Below, one piece after another: positions 55,798 through 64,000 of a stretch of DNA of 64,000 nucleotides. The notes under the pieces are model-generated. The model saw nothing but the letters and a program-made list of their open reading frames with translations. It ran no database searches and was not told the origin of the DNA. How positions within the stretch are numbered: the stretch's first letter is position 1; each line of letters opens with the position of its first letter. Source of the DNA: Dolichospermum sp. FACHB-1091 (GTDB taxonomy: Bacteria; Cyanobacteriota; Cyanobacteriia; Cyanobacteriales; Nostocaceae); NCBI RefSeq assembly GCF_014697585.1, contig NZ_JACJSB010000008.1, positions 62,001 to 126,000 on the forward strand. The letters run 5' to 3'. The translations under genes were made by a program, and so were the position numbers.

Positions 55798-57147
55798 ATG
55801 AAAATTGAAGAATTATCAACTTTAGAAAAAACCTTTAATCAACTTCTGGAAACTCTACTGCTTAAAAAAGCAGAGCATGAACATTTTACCATCAGACTTA
55901 GCAGCGAAAGCAGTCAATTTACCCGGTTTAATTCTGCTAAAGTTAGACAGACAGGCTATGTTGATGATGGTTCGATTCAATTGACATTAATGGCCAATCA
56001 ACGTAGTAGTTTTCGTCAGTTTCCCTGGACAAATAATTGGGAAATAGATTGGGAATTAGCTGATACAGCTTTACAAGAATTACGTGATGAATTACCATTG
56101 TTACCAATTGATCCTTATTTGGTTCTACCATCAGGAAATAATACCAGTCGAGAGTTTAATATTGGTAAATTATTAACTCCAGAAATATTAGTTCCCAGAA
56201 TTTTGGAAACTGTGAATAATTTGGATTTTACTGGTATGTATGCGGGAGGAATTGTCATCAGAGGTTATGGTGATTCTAGTGGACAAAAACACTGGTTTAC
56301 AACTGATTCATTTAATTTAGATTATTCCTTATTTATGGCATCAAAACAAGCTGTAAAGGTAACTTTTGCCGGAAGTGAGTGGAATGAAGCTGCTTATTTA
56401 GCTAAAATAAATGATGGGAAACAGCAATTAGAAATCCTATCTCGTCCAGTTAAAGAATTACCAAAAGGACAATACAAAACCTATTTTGCTCCCGCTGCGG
56501 TAGCTGGTTTATTGGGTATGCTTTCCTGGGGTGCTATCAGTGAAGCTGATATTCAACAAGGTAATAGTGCTTTAGCTGCTTTATCCCGTCAAGAAAAACA
56601 ACTTTCACCAAAATTCACTTTAAAAGAAAATTTTAAAAGTGGTTTAGTTCCTCGCTTTAATAATTTGGGGGAAATGGCTGCACCAGAATTAACTTTAATT
56701 GCAAAAGGTATTTTAATTAATAGTTTAGTTAATTCTCGCACAGCAAAGGAATACAATAAACCAGCTAATGGTGCGAATATTTCAGAAACTTTACGTTCTC
56801 CAGAAATCAGCCCCGGTAATTTGAGTTTTGAGCAGATTTTACCCAGTTTAGATACAGGATTATATGTTTCTAATTTACATTATTTGAATTGGAGCGATCG
56901 CCCATCTGGTAGAATTACAGGTATGACTCGTTATGCTTGCTTTTGGGTAGAAAATGGCGAAATAATTGCCCCCATTGCTAATCTCCGCTTTGATGAAAGT
57001 CTCTATCGTTTTTGGGGAGCAGAAAATTTAGTTGATTTCACCGACTTCCAAGAATTTATTCCCGAAGTCGGAACTTACGAAAATCGGCAATTAGGAGGTA
57101 GTTTAGTTCCTGGTATGTTAGTGGAAAATTTCACCTATACCTTATAA
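55798..57147 (+). CDS. TldE/PmbA-family subunit
   Basis: A 449-residue TldD/PmbA family protein lacking the HExxxH motif, as expected for the TldE/PmbA partner. Features include TIRLSSESSQFTRFNSAKVRQTGYVDDGSI near the N-terminus and the C-terminal FEQILPSLDTGLYVSNLHYLNWSDRPSGRITGMTRYACFWVENGEI block. It starts three bases after the Uma2 gene. With the TldD homologue at 53502 it would form the dimeric protease, despite the intervening gene. Confidence 0.88.
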   Translation: MKIEELSTLEKTFNQLLETLLLKKAEHEHFTIRLSSESSQFTRFNSAKVRQTGYVDDGSIQLTLMANQRSSFRQFPWTNNWEIDWELADTALQELRDELPLLPIDPYLVLPSGNNTSREFNIGKLLTPEILVPRILETVNNLDFTGMYAGGIVIRGYGDSSGQKHWFTTDSFNLDYSLFMASKQAVKVTFAGSEWNEAAYLAKINDGKQQLEILSRPVKELPKGQYKTYFAPAAVAGLLGMLSWGAISEADIQQGNSALAALSRQEKQLSPKFTLKENFKSGLVPRFNNLGEMAAPELTLIAKGILINSLVNSRTAKEYNKPANGANISETLRSPEISPGNLSFEQILPSLDTGLYVSNLHYLNWSDRPSGRITGMTRYACFWVENGEIIAPIANLRFDESLYRFWGAENLVDFTDFQEFIPEVGTYENRQLGGSLVPGMLVENFTYTL

Positions 57148-57274
57148 TTTGATAATTTTGATAATTTGGAATTTTCGGTTTTTATAACTCAACCCCAGGT
57201 TTATAAGCCCATTAAGGTTGGTTTTGTATGTGTAGATGCGGTTTCTAACTGCTGGCTTAACTGCATTGGTCATC

Positions 57275-57508
57275 TTAGGGAAAATTATCCCATGCTTGGG
57301 CAACCAACTTACTTAACCAGCGTCTTTGTTGTTGATTTAACATCTGGTCATCTTCCAACACCTGAGCGGTTAATTGGTCTAAAGACTGACCCTGAGAACG
57401 AACAACTTTAACTACACCAGCGATTACCGCAGCTACTAATTCTTCATCAACTGGCTGTTTTCTCAGTGCAGAAATTTCTTGGGGACTGTCTGGGATAGGA
57501 TAATTCAT
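57275..57508 (-). CDS. Small cyanobacterial hypothetical protein
   Basis: A 77-residue helical protein (MNYPIPDSPQEISALRKQPVDEELVAAVIAGVVKVVRSQGQSLDQL...WLSKLVAQAWDNFP). A well-formed single protein by its amphipathic pattern, apparently of a cyanobacteria-specific family, function unknown. Convergent with tldE and divergent from the cyclase gene. No signal peptide. Confidence 0.6.
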   Translation of the reverse strand: MNYPIPDSPQEISALRKQPVDEELVAAVIAGVVKVVRSQGQSLDQLTAQVLEDDQMLNQQQRRWLSKLVAQAWDNFP

Positions 57509-57669
57509 GGCTAATGTTTACAAAATTTACAATATGAACAATAAACTTGATTAATCATTAAAATTCTTCATGGAATCTTTATGAAACTAATTAGGGCAGA
57601 GTTTAACCTAGTTTCTGCCTTTTTTAACTCTGTCTAGGTGAGTAGATTTACGAGGAATACGAGGACAAA

Positions 57670-59697
57670 ATGCAAGAACTTCTTTATTTAGAAATTCCTA
57701 CCCCTGATACAATATCCGTACTTCAGTGGCTACAAAGAGATTTTATTCTAGAACATGGGGAAAAATTCATCACCCCAAACGGCTTTCGTGGAAAAATACC
57801 GATTCAAAATACCGCTTCTAGAGACGTAGAACTGTCTGTATTTGTTTGGTCAGTGCAGCGGACGACTTATCTGAAAGTATTCCGTTGGGGAGAACAACCT
57901 TTTCCAGGTGAGAGACTCATTCTCAAACATCTAACCCAGGAAATTAGAAGCCGCTTTCCCAACTGCTATCCAGAACCACCTGTGATTGATGCCCAAAAGT
58001 CAATTTTTCCACAACTAGAACCATATTATCCCCTAACTGTCAAATATTTCCAAAAAATGACTAATGGGGAATATCACCTCCAGCGGGTTTACTGGTGGGA
58101 GCAACAGTGGAGAGAAGGGGTGAAAAATCCTCAAAAGCCCCGTCAAGTTGTATTTTATCAAGGAAATAGCCAGGAAAAAGAGAAAACCAGTCCTGAATAT
58201 GACATCATTTACATTGGTGGGGCTTTGGGGTCAATTCATGCAGCAGTCATGGCTAAACTAGGCTATAAGGTGCTGTTGGTAGAACGATTACCCTTTGGGA
58301 GAATGAACCGAGAATGGAATATTTCCCGTGATGAAATCCAAAGTTTAATCAATTTGGGTTTATTAACAAATGCTGAACTAGAAACAATTATTTCTAGAGA
58401 GTATAAAGACGGGTTTAATAAGTTTTTTGATGCTAATAACCCCTCTAAGTTAAAAGCACCTGTCCTCCACACGCCCACCGTTTTAAATATAGCTTTAGAT
58501 TCAGAAAAGTTATTGGCATTGTGTGGAGAAAAACTTAAAGCTGCTGGTGGCGATATTTCCGACGAAACCGAGTTTTTGCGAGTTGATATTAGTGTTACAC
58601 AAGTGAGTATTAATGTCAAGCATTTGCCCACCGGCAATCAAAAACAAGTCACTGGACGTTTATTGATAGATGCCATGGGAACTGCTTCACCCATTGCTTG
58701 GCAATTAAATGGTGGTAGAGCCTTTGATAGTGTGTGTCCTACCGTGGGAGCAGTAATTGAAAAAGGCTTTGAACCTGGAGTGTGGGATTCTGAATATGGG
58801 GATGTTCTTTATAGTCATGGGGACATTTCTAGGGGAAGACAATTAATTTGGGAGTTGTTTCCTGGCGTTGGGGAAGAATTAACAATTTATCTATTTCATT
58901 ATCATGAAGTAAATGCCAAAAATCCCGGTTCTTTGTTGGAAATGTATGAGGACTTTTTCACAATTTTGCCAGAATATCGGCGTTGTGATTTAGATAAATT
59001 GGTTTGGAAAAAACCAACCTTTGGCTATATACCAGGACATTTTAGTATAAGTGGTAGCGATCGCAAAATTGCTGTAGATAGATTAATTGCTATTGGTGAT
59101 GCTGCTTCTCTTCAATCTCCTCTAGTGTTTACTGGTTTTGGTTCTTTGGTCCGTAATTTAGAACGGTTAACCACCCTATTAAATACTGCTCTTAAGCATG
59201 ATTTATTGAGTTCTGATTACTTAAATAAAATTCGTGCTTATCAAAGTAATGTGGCTGTAATGTGGTTATTTTCTAAGGGAATGATGGTTCCCACTGGGAA
59301 ATTTATCCCTCCCCAACTGATAAATTCCATGTTGAATACTTTCTTTGGATTATTAGTAGATGAAACCCCAGAAGTGACAGATAATTTCATTAAAGATCGC
59401 TGTGATTGGTTTACCTTTAACCGTCTAGCATTGAAAGCAGCGAGTAAAAATCCACCATTGCTATTGTGGATTTGGCAACTAGCAGGTTGGCAGGATTTAT
59501 TGCGTTGGCTTGGCAATTATTTCAACTTTGCCCGTCATGCTTTAATTAGTGTTATTTTGGGAGCATGGTTACCACAGTTTTTAAAATGGAGTCAATCTTG
59601 GTTAGAAACTCGTTTTCCTGGATTATGGTTGCAACTGTTAGTTATTAACTATGCAATTTCCACAGGTAGACCACGATTACCACCAGCATTGCGCTAG
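57670..59697 (+). CDS. cruA: CruA-type lycopene cyclase (FAD-dependent)
   Basis: A 675-residue flavoprotein. The first ~170 residues are the CruA/CruP-specific N-terminal region. The Rossmann core starts at YDIIYIGGALGSIHAAVMAKLGYKVLLVERLPFGRMNREWNISRDE (about residues 177-222), the hallmark of the CruA family; its paralogue CruP has a different residue pattern before EWNIS. The dinucleotide-binding end is VDRLIAIGDAASLQSPLVFTGFGSL. CruA cyclises lycopene to gamma/beta-carotene in cyanobacteria without CrtL. The family is clear; CruA rather than CruP is likely but not proven. Confidence 0.8.
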   Translation: MQELLYLEIPTPDTISVLQWLQRDFILEHGEKFITPNGFRGKIPIQNTASRDVELSVFVWSVQRTTYLKVFRWGEQPFPGERLILKHLTQEIRSRFPNCYPEPPVIDAQKSIFPQLEPYYPLTVKYFQKMTNGEYHLQRVYWWEQQWREGVKNPQKPRQVVFYQGNSQEKEKTSPEYDIIYIGGALGSIHAAVMAKLGYKVLLVERLPFGRMNREWNISRDEIQSLINLGLLTNAELETIISREYKDGFNKFFDANNPSKLKAPVLHTPTVLNIALDSEKLLALCGEKLKAAGGDISDETEFLRVDISVTQVSINVKHLPTGNQKQVTGRLLIDAMGTASPIAWQLNGGRAFDSVCPTVGAVIEKGFEPGVWDSEYGDVLYSHGDISRGRQLIWELFPGVGEELTIYLFHYHEVNAKNPGSLLEMYEDFFTILPEYRRCDLDKLVWKKPTFGYIPGHFSISGSDRKIAVDRLIAIGDAASLQSPLVFTGFGSLVRNLERLTTLLNTALKHDLLSSDYLNKIRAYQSNVAVMWLFSKGMMVPTGKFIPPQLINSMLNTFFGLLVDETPEVTDNFIKDRCDWFTFNRLALKAASKNPPLLLWIWQLAGWQDLLRWLGNYFNFARHALISVILGAWLPQFLKWSQSWLETRFPGLWLQLLVINYAISTGRPRLPPALR

Positions 59698-59721
59698 TTT
59701 TAGCTATTATCAAATAATTGG

Positions 59722-59752
59722 GGATTTTGGAGTTTTCACGCTCCTAAAATCC
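59722..59752 (+). terminator. Hairpin after the cyclase gene
   Basis: ggattttggag (59722-59732) pairs with ctcctaaaatcc (59741-59752) with one bulged base and an 8-base loop, 24 bases after the stop. The T-run is weak, so this is a likely but not certain terminator. Confidence 0.45.
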
Positions 59753-59824
59753 TTAGTTCCATGATACTTATCTTCTATATAAGTCAAAAAAAAATAAGTT
59801 AAAAATAAGTTAAAAATCAAAATT

Positions 59825-60433
59825 ATGTCTGGTTCTAGAAATGATTGGTTTCCCACATCTATTTGGCACTTTCCAGTAGAAAATCATCAACAATTAAATC
59901 CCATCTTATTACAAACTATCTATACAGAAGAACAGCAAGATAGTAAAGGTGAGCAATGGTCAAATATGCTAGGATGGCATAGTGTAGATGATTTACACCA
60001 ACGAGAATCCTTTCACAACTTCACACAAATTATCAATAAAAATGTTTTAGAAGTTGCCACATTTCTACAATGGGATTTAGAAAAATTCAGCCTCAAAATT
60101 ACAACCTGTTGGGCAATTATTAATCGTAAATTTGCTGCTAACTCTGTACATAATCATCCTAATTCTATTTTAAGCGGGGTTTATTATCTCAAAACTCCTG
60201 AAAATTGTGGTGGCATATTTTTTTGCGATCCTCGACCAGGATCACAGATGATAGTACCACCATCTGTAGAATTTAATTTATGGACTCTGCCACGCATAAC
60301 CTACAAAGCCTGTGCAGGGACAATGTTAATCTTTCCTAGTTGGCTTTTACATGGTGTAGAAATAAACATGAGCCATGAAGACAGGGTGTGTATTAGTTTT
60401 AATATTGGAATAGTGCCTATAAGGAAAAAGTAA
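59825..60433 (+). CDS. Putative 2OG-Fe(II) oxygenase (TIGR02466-type)
   Basis: A 202-residue double-stranded beta-helix protein. WFPTSIWHFPVENHQQLN opens it as in the TIGR02466 family of small 2OG-Fe(II) dioxygenase-like proteins. The iron site is suggested by SVHNHPNSILSGVYYL (His near 113) and the C-terminal LIFPSWLLHGVEIN ... EDRVCISFNI (His and Arg for 2OG). Substrate unknown. Stands between the cyclase and the phosphatase gene on the same strand, but with ~500 bases to the next gene. Confidence 0.8.
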   Translation: MSGSRNDWFPTSIWHFPVENHQQLNPILLQTIYTEEQQDSKGEQWSNMLGWHSVDDLHQRESFHNFTQIINKNVLEVATFLQWDLEKFSLKITTCWAIINRKFAANSVHNHPNSILSGVYYLKTPENCGGIFFCDPRPGSQMIVPPSVEFNLWTLPRITYKACAGTMLIFPSWLLHGVEINMSHEDRVCISFNIGIVPIRKK

Positions 60434-60606
60434 TCATTCAACCGTCAGCTATCAGTTTTTTCTGAAATGTGGATAAGTAAAAAACCTTTTAATAACGTTT
60501 CATATTTGGCACTGCCGTATTAGGAACGGAGAAACAAATTATATGAGCATACACAGCAAGTACATATATTAGGTGAAATTTTCTGCACATTTTAAACAAA
60601 TATTTC

Positions 60607-60636
60607 TTTAACCTTAATTTTATCTTAATTTTCTAC
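60607..60636 (+). promoter_or_regulatory. Candidate Pho box upstream of the PhoX-type gene
   Basis: tttaacct, TAA, ttttatct, TAA, ttttctac: three 8-mers at 11-base steps. The first fits the cyanobacterial SphR consensus (YTTAAYYT) perfectly, the second with one mismatch, the third poorly. The start codon of the phosphatase lies 297 bases downstream. The call rests on repeat spacing and on the nature of the gene; binding is untested. Confidence 0.5.
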
Positions 60637-60698
60637 AAATATGATTATCCATGTTACTTGAGTTTTTTTGAATGCTGATCTTGTGAAAGTGAAATCCA

Positions 60699-60792
60699 TA
60701 GGACTTACTCAGGAGTCACCAAATAACAAACCACTTCAGGCACAAAGGTCAGGGAAAAATCAGGGTTTTAGAGGTATTTTGCGTAAGTCCTA
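60699..60792. mobile_element. MITE, TAGGACTTACGCA family, copy 3
   Basis: 94 bp with ends taggacttact / gcgtaagtccta and target duplication ATCCA at 60694-60698 and 60793-60797. It lies between the candidate Pho box and the phosphatase start. The rest of the 60434-60932 spacer has no gene. Confidence 0.85.
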
Positions 60793-60932
60793 ATCCAAAA
60801 TCAAGGCTATTACTGAAGTTTTGGATATTCCCTTTTTTGGAGTGAAGCATAGTTTGTTCTTAATGAAGCAATTGAATCAGAAAACTTGAGTATCTGGTGA
60901 AAAGCTAAATCCTTAATGGAGATGTCCTAAAT

Positions 60933-63900
60933 ATGGCAATTCAGAACGGAAGAACAACCGCCCCTGCTTACGTCAATAAACTTCCCCAAGGCGCACAATA
61001 TGCCCTTGTTCCTTTATTGACTGTAGGTGATGAAGTTCCTTTATTACAAGGTGCTTTTGGTTCTTTTACTACTAGTGCTACTGATAAATTTGCCTTTACA
61101 GGCATTCCCGACGGTTTGGGAATTTATGAGACAGCCACAGGTTACTATGTGTTTGTCAATCACGAATTGGGTAGCACTACCAAGTCAGATTTTTCCACCA
61201 CAGTCACAGGACAAATCACCGGAGCGAGAGTTTCCCTATTCCAATTCGATAAAAACTGGAAAGTCGTCGGTGGTAAAAACCTAATTGAAAAAGCCGTTGA
61301 CAGTACGGGGACGGAATTAGGCAAAATCACCTTTACTACTAGCGGAGCAGATATTGTCAGCCTAACCTCCACTTTACCAGGTTTTGGCCGCTTCTGTTCA
61401 TCCTTTTTAGCGGAGAGTGGTTTTGAAGGCGGTCCTGTATTCTTCGCACCAGAAGAATCTGACAGTAACAGCCGAGGCTGGGCAGTTACACCTGACGGCA
61501 CTGCTCAAGCTTTAGATGGTTTAGGACGCTTCTCCAAAGAAAACGTAATTGCAGCATCTCAATATCGAGCTACCAACTCCAACAAAACGGTATTAATTTC
61601 TACTGAAGACACTGGTGATGGCGAACTCTATATGTTCGTTGGTAATCAAACAGCAGCAGATCCCAACGGTTTCAAAGATGGTGATTTGTATGTTCTTAGA
61701 GTTACAGACTATAGCAACGAAACCTTGGTAGAAGGAGTAAAAGTAGGTGCTACTTGGGTTAAGGTTGACCGTAGTGTTGTATATAACACCCAAGGAACGG
61801 AAGACAGGGCTGATGATGTAGCTAAGACCACTGGATTAGATTTATCTAATTGGGTGAATACCAGTGGCCGCTCTACCAACTTCCGCCGTTTAGAAGACAT
61901 AGCAGAAGACCCAAATAATCCTGGCACTTTCTACTTTGTCAGCACAGGTACAAATAATAGAGTAAATGGTACTACTACCACAGTAGCAGCAGAAGCAGAA
62001 AACCCCTACGGTAAAATGTATCGTTTCAGTCTCAACGCTGCTGACCCCACGGGTGCAATTAGTGATTTTGAATTAGTATTAAACGGTGGACCCAATACTG
62101 GAGTTAGCTACGACAACATCGTTGTTGACAAAAACGGCAAAATAGCCATTCAAGAAGACACCACTGCTTTTGGTGGTAGTGTCATGGCAGCCCAGAACCG
62201 CGATGCTCAAATCTGGTCCTATGACATCGCTACCGATACCGTTAAGTCCTTGTTTGAAATTAACCAACAGGCTGCTGGCGCTGCCTATGATATCGGTACT
62301 GGTGCATGGGAAAGCTCTGGAATTGTTGAACTACCCCAAAATGGTCTAACTGGTGTAAGTGGCTACTTATTCGATGTTCAAGCTCACGGTCTCAACAACA
62401 CTGCTGACCCGAACCAGCCCAATATTCTCAATGGCGCTCATGTAGAGGGTGGACAATTGTTAGCGGCTGTTCCTCAAGTTGCCGAAAAGCCGGTAGTCAA
62501 TGGTAGAACCACTGATCCTGCTTATGTAAAAGTGCTAAATGGTGTTGATTACAGACTCAATGCACTGTTGACAACTGGGGATGAAGTGCCTCTATTAACA
62601 GGTAGTTTTGGTGCTTTTACCGCTAGTAATACCGAAAAATTCGCTTTTACTGGTACTCCTGACGGACTGGGCATTTATGAAACCGTTGATTTTTACTATG
62701 TCTTTGTTAACCACGAATTTGGCAGCACCACAAAAACAGATATTTCTAGCACCATTCCTGGACAAATCACTGGTGCGCGGGCTTCCTTATTCCAATTTGA
62801 TAAAAATTGGCGGGTAATTGGTGGTAAGAATTTAATTGAGAAGGTAGTAGATAGCAAAAATCAAGAAATCAGTAAAATCACCATTACACCTGATGGTATT
62901 ACTCAAACAGGAAATTTTGCCTTCGGTCCATTCTGTTCCAGTTATTTGGCAACTTATGGCTTTGAAGGTGGCCCAGTATACTTTGTCCCAGAAGAGTTTG
63001 GTAACGGTCGTGGTTGGGCTGTAGCAACGGATGGAACTGCTCAAGCTTTAGACGGTTTCGGTCGCTTCTCCAAAGAAAACGTAATTGCAGCATCTCAATA
63101 TCGGGCTACTAACTCCAATAAAACAGTACTACTGTCATCAGAAGATTCTGGAGACGGTGAACTGTATATGTTTGTGGGTAATCAAACAGCAGCAGACCCC
63201 AATGGCTTCAAAGACGGTGAACTATATGTCCTCAAGGTGACAGGATATGACTACGAAACCTTAGCGGAAGGTACAAAGGTCACGGCTACTTGGACAAAGG
63301 TTGATCGGTCAGTAATTTATGATACCAAAGGTACAGCAGACCGTGCAGATGACCAGCCCTTGACTGATGGTACTGCTTTGACTACCTGGGTAAATGATGT
63401 CACCCGTTCTACTAATTTCCGTCGTGTTGAAGACATCACCGAAGATCCTAACAATCCGGGTACTTTCTACTTTGTCACTACTGGTAATACAAGCACCATT
63501 CCTGGTACTACTATTGAGGATAATGCTTACGGTAAGGCTTATCGCTTTAGTTTAAATGCGGCAGATCCTACGGGAGAAATTAGCGATTTTGAATTGGTGC
63601 TAACTGGTGGTGCAAACACGGGGATTAGCTATGACAACGTTGTTGTTGATAGCAATGGCAAACTCTTATTACAAGAGGACACGGCTGGTCGTGGTGGTGA
63701 AGTTGTCAATGCTCAACAGCGCAATGACCGTGTTTATTCCTACGATATTGCTACCGATACAGTCAGACCTCTGTTTGAAATTGACCAGAATGCTCAAGGT
63801 ACTGCTTTTAATAATGGTTTCGGGACTTGGGAGACATCCGGTATCGTAGAAACTACGCCTAATTCCCAACTTGGTCGCAGTTCCTATCTATTTGATGTCC

Positions 63901-64000
63901 AAGCTGGTGTTCGCAATGGTCTAGACCTCAACCAGTTGAATGTCCTCAATGGTAATCATTCAGGTGGTGGTCAATTGTTGATTGCTACTCCAGTACCAAA
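60933..64000 (+). CDS. PhoX-type (DUF839) phosphatase with two tandem domains, 5' part
   Basis: 1022 residues are visible before the window ends; the frame stays open. The product has two PhoX-like units, about residues 7-510 and 517 onward, opening alike: [36 protein letters not shown] and [35 protein letters not shown]. Each unit holds [14 protein letters not shown](F/Y)[14 protein letters not shown]-type, [16 protein letters not shown] and FRR(L/V)EDI. PhoX enzymes are calcium/iron-dependent alkaline phosphatases that free phosphate from organic phosphoesters. No signal peptide is seen, so export, if any, is non-classical. A ggaga ribosome site lies at about 60919. Confidence 0.85.
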   Translation, partial: MAIQNGRTTAPAYVNKLPQGAQYALVPLLTVGDEVPLLQGAFGSFTTSATDKFAFTGIPDGLGIYETATGYYVFVNHELGSTTKSDFSTTVTGQITGARVSLFQFDKNWKVVGGKNLIEKAVDSTGTELGKITFTTSGADIVSLTSTLPGFGRFCSSFLAESGFEGGPVFFAPEESDSNSRGWAVTPDGTAQALDGLGRFSKENVIAASQYRATNSNKTVLISTEDTGDGELYMFVGNQTAADPNGFKDGDLYVLRVTDYSNETLVEGVKVGATWVKVDRSVVYNTQGTEDRADDVAKTTGLDLSNWVNTSGRSTNFRRLEDIAEDPNNPGTFYFVSTGTNNRVNGTTTTVAAEAENPYGKMYRFSLNAADPTGAISDFELVLNGGPNTGVSYDNIVVDKNGKIAIQEDTTAFGGSVMAAQNRDAQIWSYDIATDTVKSLFEINQQAAGAAYDIGTGAWESSGIVELPQNGLTGVSGYLFDVQAHGLNNTADPNQPNILNGAHVEGGQLLAAVPQVAEKPVVNGRTTDPAYVKVLNGVDYRLNALLTTGDEVPLLTGSFGAFTASNTEKFAFTGTPDGLGIYETVDFYYVFVNHEFGSTTKTDISSTIPGQITGARASLFQFDKNWRVIGGKNLIEKVVDSKNQEISKITITPDGITQTGNFAFGPFCSSYLATYGFEGGPVYFVPEEFGNGRGWAVATDGTAQALDGFGRFSKENVIAASQYRATNSNKTVLLSSEDSGDGELYMFVGNQTAADPNGFKDGELYVLKVTGYDYETLAEGTKVTATWTKVDRSVIYDTKGTADRADDQPLTDGTALTTWVNDVTRSTNFRRVEDITEDPNNPGTFYFVTTGNTSTIPGTTIEDNAYGKAYRFSLNAADPTGEISDFELVLTGGANTGISYDNVVVDSNGKLLLQEDTAGRGGEVVNAQQRNDRVYSYDIATDTVRPLFEIDQNAQGTAFNNGFGTWETSGIVETTPNSQLGRSSYLFDVQAGVRNGLDLNQLNVLNGNHSGGGQLLIATPVP

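Noticed and set aside
57166-57411. 81-residue plus-strand frame
   Set aside because: It is antisense to the better-formed 77-residue minus-strand gene and lacks protein-like composition.

Overview
The window comes from a filamentous, probably heterocyst-forming cyanobacterium (Nostocales; Anabaena/Dolichospermum-like). The support is an AT-rich genome with scattered GCGATCGC (HIP1) octamers, short tandemly repeated heptamers (GGGAACA / TTCCCTG types), a dnaE gene ending in a split-intein half, a CruA-type lycopene cyclase, DUF1830, DUF2499 and DUF3593 proteins, and many small inverted-repeat elements. The genus is an inference. No tRNA, rRNA or CRISPR array was recognised.

Layout. 0-4.9 kb: accessory genes on the minus strand (an AAA ATPase running off the left edge, a DUF29-like protein, an antitoxin-like protein, a Uma2 nuclease, a PIN remnant, a nuclease-like protein) and csaB. 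5.0-6.5 kb: two small membrane proteins (DUF2499, DUF3593) and hisA. 6.9-13.9 kb: a membrane glycosylation cluster (DUF2079, two GT39-type transferases, a dolichyl-phosphate-mannose-synthase-like GT2, an SMR/ArnE-like protein). 14.0-15.8 kb: an IS607-type element with a broken tnpA and an intact tnpB, followed by a polysaccharide deacetylase.

17.2-25.1 kb is the most interesting part. It is a same-strand island encoding a DarT/DarG toxin-antitoxin pair directly behind a tightly coupled two-gene operon: a 1138-residue sacsin/Hsp90-like (GHKL) ATPase and a 789-residue protein whose C-terminal third is a second DarT-like domain. I do not recognise this operon as a named system. It looks like a candidate DNA-ADP-ribosylation defence module. 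The island ends at a broken holA fragment.

25.9-40.6 kb is mostly housekeeping: glutamate synthase, a phosphodiester glycosidase, a mannose-6-phosphate-isomerase-type cupin, an IscA-like protein, then the str operon (rpsL, rpsG, fusA, tuf, rpsJ) with a consensus promoter and a strong terminator, and a LON-substrate-binding protein. 40.6-49 kb is fluid: an HTH-WD40 protein, an RTX protein with a MITE inserted at its stop codon, a decayed molybdopterin oxidoreductase, a DUF29 paralogue and dnaE-N, the last two enclosed by a ~0.5 kb diverged inverted duplication. 49.7-64 kb holds a radical SAM protein, a DICT-HD/pentapeptide pair, tldD and tldE homologues separated by a Uma2 gene, a CruA-like cyclase, a 2OG-Fe(II) oxygenase-like protein, and the start of a duplicated PhoX-type phosphatase with a candidate Pho box upstream.

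A small MITE with TAGGACTTACGCA termini occurs three times with clean 5-bp target duplications. At one locus the inverted duplication supplies the empty site.
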